A DNA stretch of 64,000 nucleotides from Cephalopachus bancanus (lineage: Eukaryota; Chordata; Mammalia; Primates; Tarsiidae): the NCBI GenBank assembly GCA_027257055.1, contig JAPVLO010000321.1, positions 992,001 through 1,056,000 of the forward strand. Direction: 5' to 3'. Below the pieces are notes generated by a model. That model was not told where the DNA came from, made no database searches, and worked only from the letters and a program-made list of their open reading frames with translations. How positions within the stretch are numbered: position 1 is the stretch's first letter; the number at the start of each line of letters is the position of its first letter. Below, one piece after another: positions 1 through 10,394 of the stretch. The translations under genes and the position numbers were made by a program.

Positions 1-3
1 TTT

Positions 4-268
4 GCTGGGCATGGTGGCTCATGCTTGTAATTCCAGCACTTTGGGAGGCCAAGGAAGGAGGATCACATGAACCCAGAAATTTGAGACCAACTGGGCAAAA
101 TAGTGAGACCTCATCTCTACAAAAAGTAGAATAAACTAGCTGGGCATAGTGGTGCATGCCCGTAATCTCAGGTACTTGGGAGGCTAAGGCAGAGGATTTC
201 CTTGATTGTGCTACTGCACTCCAGCATTGGCAACAAAGTTAGACCCTGACTAAAAAAAAAAAAAAAAA
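4..268 (+). mobile_element. Alu-type SINE, full dimer, older
   Basis: Both 7SL-like arms are present and the copy ends in a long A tract. Most CpG sites have decayed, so it belongs to the older cohort in this window. Confidence 0.85.
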
Positions 269-291
269 GTTGTGTTTTAAATTTTTTCCCT

Positions 292-571
292 CTTTTTTGA
301 GTTGGAGTCTCACTCTGTCGCCCGGACTAGAGTGCAGTGGCCACTGCCGGCCACCGCAGCCTCGACCTGCTGGGCTCCGGCGATCCTTCTGCCTCAGCCT
401 TCCAAGTAGCTGGAATTACAGGCATGCACTACCATGCCCGGCTGATTTTTTGATTTATTGTAGAGATGAGGTCTCGCTGCCCAGGTGGGTCTCAAACCCG
501 CAGGCTTAGGCAATCCACTCACCTCAGCCTCCCAAAGGCACGGAATTACAGGCTGAGCCACCGAGCCTGGC
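292..571 (-). mobile_element. Alu-type SINE, younger cohort, short-arm variant
   Basis: Reverse copy starting with a T tract and GAGTTGGAGTCTCAC. It has the short first-arm variant (GGTCTCGCTGCCCAGG instead of GGTCTCGCCAAGTTGCCCAGG), seen in about ten copies here. Confidence 0.92.
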
Positions 572-1253
572 TCCCTCTTTTTAAAATGATATAAAATGTG
601 GGTTTTTTAATCCCCTTTTACTTTTTACCTTGGCTTCAGTATTTCTGGAAATTTCTTGTTTCTTGAGAAAGGACTGTTGGAAGAATTTTATCCCTTTCTC
701 TGGACTCCAGCAACACAACTGTAATCCAACCCAGTTCTTCCCTTATTTCAGCCCTAAATTTTTCTCCTTTCTTTCCACAAATACTAATTTCAGCAAAAAT
801 ATGACATGTAAACAGGAAGTTTTAAAAAATCTCACGGAAGATTCTAACCAACTATTACTCCCCCTCCCCCCACAAATGTCCCTGCCCTCAGAAAGTAAGT
901 AACTTTGGGGGCACTGAACTCTTTAATGCTTTGGGACAACCCCCACTAAGGTTTGGTGTAGCTCTTTTTTGTTATAACTCTGAAATATCTTAGAGAAACC
1001 ACCATTAGAGCATTTACAGCAGGGCTGTTATTCATTTCTGCAGGTGTTAAAGGAGCTCTCTTAGCCATTAAATAAACCTGGGGAAAAGTAGACTGTAAGG
1101 AGTTCTGGTAAGAGGTGGCCAGTAGCATGCTTTCTCACTCCTCCAGTGGACTAGCCCAGTATAGTCTCCAGACAGGAACAGTTTGAGAACTAGATTACAG
1201 GTCCTGCCTTTGAGATGATCTAGGGCCTAGTAATTACTGTATCTCATATTGCA
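572..1253. other. Non-genic stretch
   Basis: AT-rich single-copy sequence. Open frames are short and lack family resemblance or convincing splice sites. It would lie in or upstream of RABIF intron 1. Confidence 0.5.
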
Positions 1254-1264
1254 CAGTTCTTTAG

Positions 1265-1575
1265 GGTTTTTTTTTGGTTTTGTTTTGATTTTTTTTGAGT
1301 TGGAGTTTCACTCTGTTGCCCAGACTGGAGTGCAGTGGCACACTTCTGGCCACCGCAGCCTTGCCCTGCTGGGCTTTGGTGATCCTTCCGCCTCAGCCTT
1401 CCAAGTAGCCGGAACTACAGGTGTGCGCTACCACGCCCGGCTAATTTCTTGATTTATTGTAGAGATGAGGTCTCGCCAAGTTGCCCAGGCAGGTCTCGAA
1501 CCTGCGGGCTCAGGCAATCCACTTGCCTCTGCCTCCCAAAGCGCTGGTATTACAGGCCAAGCCACTGAGCCGGGC
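1265..1575 (-). mobile_element. Alu-type SINE, younger, with target-site duplication
   Basis: Complete reverse copy flanked by the direct repeat CAGTTCTTTAG (1254-1264 and 1576-1586). Confidence 0.93.
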
Positions 1576-1596
1576 CAGTTCTTTAGTTTAAAGCAG

Positions 1597-1828
1597 GGTG
1601 TTTCTCAACTGGTGGGGGAAGGGGGATTTTTCCTCTAAAGGACATTTAGCAATCTCTGTTTAGAATTAAACATTCTTGATTCTCAGAATGAGGGAGGCGT
1701 GTTACTGGCATCTAGTGGGTAGAAGCCAGGGATGCTACTAAGTATCCTGTAATGCACAAAACAGCCCCATACCACAAAGGATTATCCAGCACAAAATGTC
1801 AGTAGTGCCTGGGTTGAGAAACTCTGGC
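1597..1828 (+). mobile_element. MER5A-like hAT DNA transposon
   Basis: Ends match the MER5A inverted termini (TTTCTCAACTGG at the left, GGTTGAGAAACTCTGG at the right), and the interior keeps the characteristic TACTGGCATCTAGTGGGTAG. It is a non-autonomous ancient mammalian element without coding capacity. Confidence 0.85.
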
Positions 1829-2424
1829 CTAAAAATTAAAGTCTTACGTCTATCATCTTAGTTGACTTTATGAAATTATTTGTAGTATTTCTTGTTTATA
1901 CCACTAGAGAGTTGGGTCCTATGTCCTGTCTACTTCTGCATTTCCTGCATCTAGACTGTACATATAAGTGACAGCTTAGTAAATATTTAAATTTAAATAA
2001 ATTAATTAATAAAAGCTATTCATCCAGTATAAATAATGGATTAGCATGAATAGAATAGATCATGTTAGTTGGCACCATTACTCCACTGTTATGCAACATG
2101 TGACTTGTGTTCTTTTTAAGTCACTTAATTCATTGGTTTCATATATAAAATGTTCTGGACTCAGTGCTTCTCAAAATTTTACCTAGTTTATGGTGAAGGA
2201 AATGATATTAAATGCTGAGTAGAGGCAGGGTGTACAGCAGTGTGATGTTTCATGGTTTTGAAAGAAAACATGGTTTCTTTGAAGAACTGAATATTTCAGC
2301 TTGGCCAGAACATAGATTTTTATCATACTCTATTTGACATGGTAAGGGATCTATGGGGGTGAATGCTTCCCATGGGGGTAGAAACCCATAATTGGGGCAG
2401 AATATTGGATTTTTAAGAAGACTC
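1829..2424. other. Non-genic stretch
   Basis: AT-rich unique sequence with no recognisable exon or repeat family. Confidence 0.5.
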
Positions 2425-2727
2425 AGCTGGGCTCAGTGGCTCATACCTGTAATCTAGCACTTTGAGAGGCTGAGGAGGGAGGATTGCTGATGTCAGGAGT
2501 TTGAGACCACCCTGGGCAATATAGTGAGACCTTGTCCCTACAAAAAAAAATTAACTGGGCGTGGTGGCATGTACCTGTAGTTCTAGCTAATCAGGAGGCT
2601 GAAGAGAGAGGATCACTTAAACCCAAGAGCTCAAGGCTGTGGTGAGCCATGATTGTGGCATTACACTCCAGCCAGGGTGACAGAGTAAGACTTCAACTCA
2701 AAAAAAAAACAAAAACAAAAAACAACT
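2425..2727 (+). mobile_element. Alu-type SINE, older dimer
   Basis: Two-armed copy with CpG decay, ending in an A-rich tail interspersed with C. Confidence 0.85.
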
Positions 2728-2769
2728 AAATGAATATGAGTACAAGTAAAAGGAGGTGACCTATAAAAA

Positions 2770-3554
2770 CCCAGAGTAAACTTAATTTACTCTTAGTCTT
2801 TTTGCCTCGGCATAGCCATTTCTGCTTAGTGTTTACCCCTAACACGCTTTGAATCTAGCACAGGTTAGATAGACATAGATAAGCTTCCAATAGGCAGGTT
2901 TTAGGAAGTATCCAGACATTCTACTGCCTCACCCCCTTGGCAAATCTCCATCAGTTGCAAGACAAGGACAGAGCCATAGAAATGATAATAGACCACCTTC
3001 TGGTCCAGGAGTTTGTGGATTGCAAATGTCTGGCAAGTCTCTTGCAGGAAAAATCCCTCAGGGCCCAAATCCCCAAGTTAACCTAAATCAACCCTTTGTG
3101 GCCTTCATGGCACTGACAGACTCCCCACCATGGCAGCAATCATGTGACTAATCCACCCATCTGACTGCTGTCCATCACCTGACATCAGTACCTGCGCTTT
3201 CCTGCCCTTTGTAATAACGTGGAGCAGACCACCACCCAATCACCTTAATGACCTTCTCCCATCCAAGGGAAATGGTTAAAAGGACTCAACCACAGACAGC
3301 CATTTTGCCATTGCCTTGCTAAGCTAAGCTATGGTGTGGCCATGTGGTCTTTGAGCTATGGCCAGGCCATGTTTTCTTAAGCTTTGGCCCCCTCCCCTAC
3401 CATGGGGAGATGAATCACCTCTTTTTCTCTCTCTCTAATTTGCTTTCTAAATAAACTATATTCTCTAATCTAACATTTGTGCAATTCTTTGCATCTTTCA
3501 TCAGCATCAGATTGCACACCAGACACTCACACCCCCAGTGGGCCTGACCTAACA
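2770..3554 (+). mobile_element. ERV-type LTR (probable class I)
   Basis: A polyadenylation signal AATAAA at 3450-3455 follows a CT-rich stretch, as in an LTR U3/R segment. The sequence ends in CA at 3554 and is followed after three bases by TGGAGGCCCCACTGGGAG (3558-3575), which looks like a tRNA primer-binding site, perhaps of tRNA-Thr type. About 150 bases of possible leader follow before a SINE; no gag, pol or env reading frame is seen. The 5' edge is uncertain. It is an old endogenous copy: LTR plus a scrap of leader. Confidence 0.6.
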
Positions 3555-3731
3555 TTCTGGAGGCCCCACTGGGAGAGTGTGACCCTAACAACAAGTTAAC
3601 TGGGGAAATCTGAATAAGACCTGTGAATTGTATCAGTGTTTATATCCTGGTTGTGATATTGTACTATAGTTTTACAAAATGTTATTTTGGGAGAAGCTGG
3701 GTAAAAGTTACAAAGATTTTTGTATTCTTTC

Positions 3732-4023
3732 TTTTTTTTTTTTGATCTGGAGTCTCACTCTGTCACCCAGACTGAAGTGCAGTGACCGCTCCCGGCCACT
3801 GCAGCCTCAACCTGCTGGGCTCCAGCAATCCTTTCGCCTCAGCCTTCCAAGTAACTGGAACTACAGGTGCACGCTACCACACCCAGCTAATTTTTTGATT
3901 TTATTGTAGAGATGATGTCTCACCAAGTTGCCCAGGTGGGTCTCGAACCCGTGGGCTCAGGCAGTCCACTCACCTCAGCCTCCCAAAGCACTGGGATTAC
4001 AGGCTGAGCCACCAAACCCAACC
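3732..4023 (-). mobile_element. Alu-type SINE, reverse
   Basis: Complete reverse copy. Flanks are variants of a TGTATTATTTCTT-like target also used by the next element. Confidence 0.9.
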
Positions 4024-4039
4024 TTCTGTATTATTTCTT

Positions 4040-4336
4040 TTTTTTTATTATTTTTTTGAATTGGAGTCTCACTAAGTCACCCAGACTGGAGTGCAGTGGC
4101 CGTTCCCGACCACCGCAGCCTCGACCTGCTGGGCTCCTGTGATCTTTCCGCCTCAGCCTTCCAAGTAGCTAGAACTACAGGTGGGCGCTACCACGCCTGG
4201 CTGATTTTTTTATTTATTGTAGAGATGAGGTCTCGCCAAGTTGCCCAGGCGGGTCTCGAACCCGCGGGCTCAGGCAATCCACTCACCTCAGCCTTCCAAG
4301 GTGTGGGATTACAGGCTGAGCCACTGAGCCCAGCTG
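4040..4336 (-). mobile_element. Alu-type SINE, reverse, with target-site duplication
   Basis: Complete copy flanked by the exact 14-base repeat CTGTATTATTTCTT (4026-4039 and 4337-4350). It abuts the preceding SINE. Confidence 0.92.
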
Positions 4337-4607
4337 CTGTATTATTTCTTATAACTAAGTGTGAACCTATAATTATCTCAAAAGTTTCAACTGAAAAAAA
4401 ATGAGTTCATTATATTAAATGAAATAAGCCAGTCACAAAAGGACAAATACTGCATGATTTCACTTCCACCTAGAGTAATCAAATTCATAGAAAGAGAAAA
4501 TAAAATGGTAGTTGCCAGGGGCTGGGGAGTGGGGAGTATTGTTTATGGGTACAGAGTTTCAGTTTGAGAAGATGAGAAAGTTCTGGAGATGGGTGGTGGT
4601 GAGTGTA

Positions 4608-4880
4608 CTTTTTTTTTCTTTTTTTTCTCGAGTCTCACTCTGTCACCCAGGCTGGAGTGCAGTGGTGCAATCACGGCTCACCACAGCCTTGACCTCCTGG
4701 GTTTAGGTGATCCTTCTGCCTCAGGCTGTTGAGTAGCTGGTACTACAGGCATGTGTCACCATGCCTGGCTAATTTTTTTGATTTTTTTTGTAGAGACCTA
4801 GCTTGAACTCCTGGACTCAAACAATCCCCCCACCTCGGCCTCCCAGAGTGCTGGGATTACAGACATGAGCCACAACTGAG
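4608..4880 (-). mobile_element. Alu-type SINE, older, reverse
   Basis: Diverged reverse copy, close to the generic ancestral Alu (CAGCCTTGACCTCCTGGG, TGAGCCACAACTGAG). Confidence 0.85.
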
Positions 4881-4928
4881 AACAGCCATTGTGTTTTATT
4901 AGAATTTAGAGAAGCAGTTATTTTGTGG

Positions 4929-5254
4929 GGCTGGGCTCAGTGACTCAGCCTGTAATCCCAGCACTTTGGGACGCTGAGGCAAGTGGATTGCCTGAGCCTA
5001 CGGGTTCGAGACCAACCAGACAACTTGGCAAGACCTCGTCTCTACAAAAAATCAAAAATTAACTGGGCATAGTAGCACACACCTGTAGTTCTAGCTACTT
5101 GGTAGACTGAGGCGGAAGGATCGCCGGAGCCCAGCAGGTCAACACTGGGTTAGCTATGAGTGTGCCACTGCTCTCCAGCCTGGGCAGTAGAGTGAGACTC
5201 CAACTCTGGGTTATGCCCGCTGCTCTCCAGCCTGGGCAACAGAGTGAGACTCCA
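4929..5254 (+). mobile_element. Alu-type SINE with duplicated 3' end
   Basis: The segment CTCTCCAGCCTGGGCA...GTGAGACTCCAAC occurs twice in tandem (about 5169-5204 and 5221-5254). The tail has turned into the purine microsatellite that follows. Confidence 0.88.
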
Positions 5255-5363
5255 ACGAAGGAAGGGAGGGAGAGAGGGAGGGAGGGAGGGAGGGAGGAAG
5301 GGAGGAAGGAAGGAAGGAAGGAAGGAAATTGTGGAAGGAAGGAAGGAAATTGTGGAAGGAAGG
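5255..5363 (+). repeat. GGGA/GGAA purine microsatellite
   Basis: Uninterrupted G/A-only tract made of GGGA then GGAA units, ending with two spaced copies of AAATTGTGGAAGGAAGG. It grew from the A-rich tail of the preceding SINE. Confidence 0.95.
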
Positions 5364-5478
5364 ACCAAGTAGTGCATGCCTGTAACCCCAGTTACTTGGG
5401 AGGCTGAGGCAGGAGGATCACTTGATCCCAGGAGTTCATAACCATCCTGGGTAACATAGTGAGACCCTATCTCTAATT
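5364..5478 (+). mobile_element. Alu-type arm fragment hosting a pseudogene insertion
   Basis: A single Alu arm ending in GAGACCCTATCTCTAATT, the target into which the HSPE1 pseudogene integrated. The same 17 bases recur at 6232-6248. Confidence 0.8.
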
Positions 5479-6231
5479 GTTTTTTGTTTCATTATTTTAT
5501 TATAAAAGAAAGACATGAAAATTATTTACATGATGAAAGATTTCACAACTTTGGTGGAATGGGCAGTTTCATGCTGATGCCATTTCAACAGCGTTTAGCT
5601 TCAGTTCACATACTTCCAAGAATGTCACCATCTCTAAATAAGAAATAATCCAGCCGGGCTCGGTCGCTCAGCCTGTAATCCCGCGCCTTTGGGAGGCTGA
5701 GGTGAGTGAATTGAGCCCACGGGTTCGAGACCTGCCTGGGCAGCGAGACCTCATCTCTACAATAAATCAGAAAATCAGCCGGGCGTGGTAGCGCATGCCT
5801 GTAATTCCGACTACTTGGAAGGCTGAGGCAGAAGGATTGCTGGAGCCCAGCAGGTCGAGGCTGCGGTGGCCGGAAGCAGCCACTGCAGTCCAGTCTGGGT
5901 GACAGAGTGAGACTCCAACTCAAAAAAAAAAAAAAGAAATAATCCTTGTCATCTAGAACTACTTTGGTGTCTCCATCTTCTGGGAGAAGAACTTTATCTC
6001 CAACTTTCACAGTAAGAGGTTGAATCTCTCCAACGGCCTGAGCCAACGGCCACCACTGTCGCTTGCAATACCTTTCCCTGAGATTTTACTGGAAGCATAA
6101 TGCCTTCCTTGGTTATAGTTTCGGCTGCGCTCCTTTCAACCAGTACTCTTGTCAAAGAGCAGAAGAAGCTTTCTAAATGCTTGTCCTGCCATGGCTCCTG
6201 CCTATTAGCTACAGCTCTCATGCTGCCTGCA
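5479..6231 (-). pseudogene. HSPE1: HSPE1 (Hsp10) processed pseudogene
   Basis: On the minus strand the translation matches mitochondrial chaperonin 10 in pieces: RVLVERSAAETITKEGIMLP, KSQGKVLQATVVAVGSG, GEIQPLTVKVGDKVLLPEDG and TKVVLDDKDYF. The pieces lie in different frames, with a short deletion after VAVGSG, and the last part (LFRDGDILG) is separated by a SINE (5652-5933). It is intronless, has a 3'-UTR remnant with AATAAA near the 3' end, and is flanked by the direct repeat AGACCCTATCTCTAATT (5462-5478 and 6232-6248). These are the marks of L1-mediated retroposition of an mRNA. It cannot make a full Hsp10. Confidence 0.93.
5652..5933 (+). mobile_element. Alu-type SINE inside the HSPE1 pseudogene
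   Basis: Young CpG-rich copy with the short-arm variant (CTGGGCAGCGAGACCTC). Flanked by AAGAAATAATCC (5640-5651 and 5934-5945), which is HSPE1 pseudogene sequence, so it is younger than the pseudogene. Confidence 0.95.
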
Positions 6232-6260
6232 AGACCCTATCTCTAATTAAAAAAAAAAAA

Positions 6261-6574
6261 AGCCGGGCTTGGTGGCTCAGCCTGTAATCCCGCGCCTTTG
6301 GGAGGCTGAGGTGAGTGGATTGCCTGAGCCCGCGGGTTTGAGACCCACCTGGGCAACTTGGCGAGACCTCATCTCTACAGTAAATCAAAAATTAGCCGGG
6401 CGTGGTAGTACGCGCCTATAGTTCCAGCTACTTGGAAGGCTGAGGCAGAAGGATCACCGGAGCCCAGCAGGTCGAGGCTGCGGTGGCCGGGAGCGGCCAC
6501 TGCACTCCAGTCTGGGTGACAGAGTGAGACTCCAACTCAAAAAATAAAAATTAAAAAATAAATAAATAAATAAA
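6261..6574 (+). mobile_element. Alu-type SINE, younger
   Basis: Complete copy with an A-rich tail that has become an (AAAT)n microsatellite. It follows the right-hand duplicated target of the HSPE1 pseudogene. Confidence 0.92.
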
Positions 6575-7238
6575 GTGTATCATGGGATGGGAAATAAGCA
6601 ATGTGACAGTAGCTATAATGAGAAACAGAGGGGTCACAAGCTTTGCTGGGGGTGTATTTCACGGTAGTCTGGGGCAGCTAAAAGTGTGTATATACGCTAC
6701 CCACTTGGAAGAAATTAAAGCAATTGTGTGTGTTTGCCAGAGCATTTCTTCTAATGATTGGGAAGTCATAGATGGTACAAGGATCCTGGAGATAATATTC
6801 CAAACTGTAAAATTAGATTTTCCTTTTTATAAGGTAAATCCAGTATATTCATAACAATGATGGGAGAGGTCAAAGCCAGATGTCCTGTATTCATTCTCTT
6901 AACAAATATTTGCGTCCATGCTCTGTACCAGTTACTATTCTGTGCACTAGAGCTATAGTAAGGAGCAAGAAGGACAAGCTACCTGCTTTCCAGGGCTGGA
7001 TATTCTGTGGAGTGAGACACTAGAAAATGAGTAAACCAATAAATTAATAAGCTAAGTTCAGAAAATAAGTGGTAGGTAAACAAGCAGGAGCAGCATGAAG
7101 AAACTTCTGGAGTGATGATGTGTTCATTAGCTTGATTATGATAATGGTTTCACCAGTATATACATGTGCCAAAGTGTATCCAACTGTGCATTTTAAATAT
7201 GTGAATTTCATATGTCAGTCATACCTCTGTAAAACTCT
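6575..7238. other. Non-genic stretch, RABIF intron
   Basis: Unique sequence, with a faint old-repeat signature around 6895-7100 (AACAAATATTTGCGTCCATG, as in the common mammalian AACAAATATTTATTGAGC repeats). No exon seen. Confidence 0.5.
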
Positions 7239-7253
7239 AAAAAAAACCCAACA

Positions 7254-7542
7254 GCCGGGCTCGGTGGCTCAGCCTGTAATCTCGCGCCTTTGGGAGGCTG
7301 AGGTGAGTGAATTGCCTGAGCCCGCGGGTTCGAGACCCGCCTGGGCAGCGAGACCTCATCTCTACAATAAATCAAAAAATTAGCCGGGCGTGGTAGTGCG
7401 CGCCTGTAGTTCCAGCTACTTGGAAGGCTGAGGCGGAAGGATCGCCAGAGCCCAGCAGGTCGAGGCTGCGGTGGCCAGGAGCAGCCACTGCACTCCAATC
7501 TGGGTGACAGAGTGAGACTCCAACTCAAAAAAAAAAAAAAAA
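7254..7542 (+). mobile_element. Alu-type SINE, younger, short-arm variant
   Basis: CpG-rich copy flanked by AAACCCAACA repeats. Lies in inverted orientation to the SINE at 7804-8101, both upstream of the RABIF exon. Confidence 0.94.
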
Positions 7543-7803
7543 AACCCAACAAAAATGGGCAATAGGTCAGGGTAATTCGGATTGTATGGTTAGAGAAGAC
7601 CTCCTAAGAAGGCCACCTGTGAGCTGAATACCAAGAAGGAGCTGGCCATGCCCAGATATGAGGGTAGAGAAGACTTATGCCGCTTGAGGAAGGCAAGAAG
7701 GGATAAGTGTTTCTCGAGCATAATGAGCCAGGGGGAGACTAGGACCCATATAGGGCCCTGAAGGCCATGGTTAGGACAGCATCCAGCTGCTTTCATATCT
7801 CTT

Positions 7804-8101
7804 TTTTTTTTTCTTTTGAGTTGGAGTCTCACTGTCGCTCAGACTGGAGTGCAGTGGCCACTCCCGGCCACCGCAGCCTCGACCTGCTGGGCTCCGGCAG
7901 TCCTTCCGCCTCAGCCTTCCAAGTAGCTGGAACTACAGGTGCACGCTACCACGCCCGGCTAATTTTTTTTTTTTTTTTTTTTTTAATCGTAGAGATGAGG
8001 TCTCGCCTGCCCAGGCGGGTCTCGAACCCGCGGCTCAGGCAGTCCACTCACCTCAGCCTCCCAAAGGTGTGGGATTACAGGATGAGACACTGAGCCCGGC
8101 T
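7804..8101 (-). mobile_element. Alu-type SINE, younger, with target-site duplication
   Basis: Reverse CpG-rich copy, short-arm variant, flanked by TGCTTTCATATCTCTT (7788-7803 and 8102-8117). Confidence 0.95.
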
Positions 8102-8313
8102 TGCTTTCATATCTCTTAGGAGTCCGACCAGGAACCAGAGACAGAGAAGCACTGCCGAGCAGCCTAGTCTACAACCTAATGAGAGTGCTTCTCTCTCTTT
8201 TTTTTCTTTCTGGCATTCCAGCTAGGGAACAGTGTAAAGTGTAGTAAAATGGGGGTGAGAATGTGCCTGGGCCCATTCAGCTTTTACCTTCTTTATGTTC
8301 TTTTCCACTACAG

Positions 8314-8559
8314 CTTTTCCTTCCCTCCATGAGAAAAAAGCCATCTTTGGCTGAAGGCAGCAATCCTGAAGGCGATCTCCTCCAGGAGCACTGGCTGGTT
8401 GATGATATGTTCATCTTTGAGAACGTGGGCTTCACCAAGGATGTGGGCAACATCAAATTTCTTGTCTGCGCAGACTGTGAAATTGGACCAATTGGCTGGC
8501 ATTGCCTTGATGACAAGAACAGTTTCTACGTGGCCTTGGAACGGGTTTCCCATGAGTAA
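8314..8559 (+). CDS. RABIF: RABIF (MSS4) coding exon 2, C-terminal part
   Basis: RABIF/MSS4 is a small zinc-binding protein that binds nucleotide-free exocytic Rab GTPases and stabilises them. This exon encodes the last 81 residues, starting LFLPSMRKK and ending ALERVSHE then TAA. Visible hallmarks are LLQEHWLVDDMFIFENVGFT, the second zinc-binding CxxC (VCADCEIG) and GWHCLDDKNSFYVALERV. The reading frame is intact and nearly identical to what I know of the human protein. The exon is preceded by a pyrimidine-rich tract and CAG (AG at 8312-8313), so this is a spliced gene and not a retrocopy. Exon 1, with the first CxxC (CQRC in human), is not in the window and should lie to the left. An upstream in-frame ATG at 8263 is intronic. 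Confidence 0.95.
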   Translation, partial: LFLPSMRKKPSLAEGSNPEGDLLQEHWLVDDMFIFENVGFTKDVGNIKFLVCADCEIGPIGWHCLDDKNSFYVALERVSHE

Positions 8560-9205
8560 AATTGAAGGGAGGGGGACTCAGCTCCACCCTCAAATACAAA
8601 GCTAATCCCCATAAGAACTGGCATTTAAACTGGTATAACTGTCTGCTGCCTTCTTCTCTGTGCTAATATAAATGATGAATACCAGCATGTCCACTTGAAC
8701 ATGCAGAGGGTTAATCCTGCTTCCTAAAGCCTGGAGTACATACCTCTTGCTTAGTTCACTTTGTATCACAACATTTTCTAATCTCCCTTTTCTCCCAGTT
8801 GTGAGACACTGTTGTACTTTCACCAATCCAGTCTCATCCCTGGCATTCTGCCTAGGCTCTGTTTTCTCTGAGGGGCTCCCTTTTATCTTGCTCTGGAAGA
8901 GCAGTATTCAACCTTTTAACCATAATGACGCATGATAGAAGATGCCTATGTGCTGATAGTTGAAACTCCATCTTCCCCTCCTTCAAGCATACGAATATCT
9001 GAGAGTGACTGTTGTATGGCTAACCTTGTTATCTGTAGTAATTCTCAAAGCATTTACAAATTTCGGTATTTAACCCACTGATCAGAAACACATTACTTTG
9101 AACACATCTCTAATACAATGTTTGGGAACCTCTGCTCTTGGTTGATAATGACATTTTATTGTGAAGATGAATGTGATCCCTCTTCCCTTCAAATCTTGAT
9201 GTGAG
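8560..9205 (+). other. RABIF: RABIF 3' untranslated region, probable
   Basis: Unique sequence directly after the RABIF stop codon. No canonical AATAAA appears before the SINE at 9206. The nearest I see further on is at 11616-11621, so the poly(A) site is not settled. Confidence 0.6.
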
Positions 9206-9489
9206 CCAGGTGTGGTGGCTCACACCTGTAATCTCAGCACTCTGGGAAGCAGAGGTGAGAGGGAGGACTCTTTGAGCCCAGGGGTTTGAGACCAGTCTGG
9301 ACAACATAGCTAGACATTCTTCAAAAAAATTAGCCGGGTGTGGTGGTGCACACTTGTAGTCTCAGCTACTCAAGAGGCTAAGGAGGGAGAATCGCTTGAG
9401 CCCAGGGGTTCAGTGCTGCACTGAGCTATGATCATGTCACTGCACTCCAATCTGGGTGACAGAGTGATACCCTGACTCAAAAAAAGAAA
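9206..9489 (+). mobile_element. Alu-type SINE, older
   Basis: Generic Alu-like dimer flanked by AAATCTTGAT (9190-9199 and 9490-9499). Confidence 0.88.
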
Positions 9490-9499
9490 AAATCTTGAT

Positions 9500-10394
9500 A
9501 TAGTTTCTCTTTATATTAGCTCTTCACTGCTACAACCTATAAGTTAAGAATCAGATTTCCCATCCCATCTGGTACCCACTCAAGAAAGATTCTGCCCTTG
9601 CTGTTAACCCAGGCAAGTAGTCAGAGTGGAGGGTGTAGGTTATATGAGGGATAGGTCTTTGACAAATTACGCATGAGTTTATAGGTTTATTTCATCTGGA
9701 CACACAATTTCCTTTGTTCTTAGGAATGTTCTTAGGAAAGACTAATGGATAGTATCATTTACTCAACCTACTGGACATGGTCCTCACAGAGCTTTGGTTC
9801 AACTGGAATCTCTGTGCCAACCCAGAGTATAAACTTTCCATCCAAATGCCTTTATTTCTATAGCTGTGGGGTTGCTCTAACAAATTGATATTAACAAATT
9901 TATTTAAGCCTTCAACTTGATTTCTAATTATTCCGTCATCTCTATTCTGAAATGGCTTCCCATCTTTGATGGAATCTATGTAACCAGATTTTAGGTATAT
10001 CCTATCATCCCTACCTCTAAGATTTAGAAGGCCTGAAACTGAATTAAGGACTAAATAGAGACCTGACCAGTTGAAGTCCCTTCCTTTGCATCTGTTTTCT
10101 GGTTGCTTCCTACTTCAAATGTCCCTATTTCAAACATTCTAAGGGCTCACCCACTAATGTGCAGGCCTTGGCACAGTTTTGCAACCAGTCCACCCTCCTA
10201 GAAAGGTGGCTTTCTTGCTCAGTCCACCTGAATAAGCCCCAGTAGAAAATGCGAGAACTGTGCTTTCCAGACAAATGGTCACGTATCCATTATTATGCTG
10301 TTTGCAGAAAAACAGAATTATCCACTCAGGTCAGAGGGAACAAAACCAAGTCAATGTCTCTAGGGGCATGCAGCCCCTCATATCACAAGCCAAA
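9500..10394. other. Non-genic stretch downstream of RABIF
   Basis: Unique sequence; may be part of a long RABIF 3'UTR or intergenic. No coding signal seen. Confidence 0.45.

Noticed and set aside
270..509. Many 60-140 residue open frames reading [14 protein letters not shown] or similar
   Set aside because: They are conceptual translations of reverse Alu-type SINEs and recur at every such copy; not genes.
5606..6046. 146-residue minus-strand frame containing KVGDKVLLPEDGDTKVVLDD
   Set aside because: It joins HSPE1 pseudogene with SINE sequence; not a functional chaperonin.
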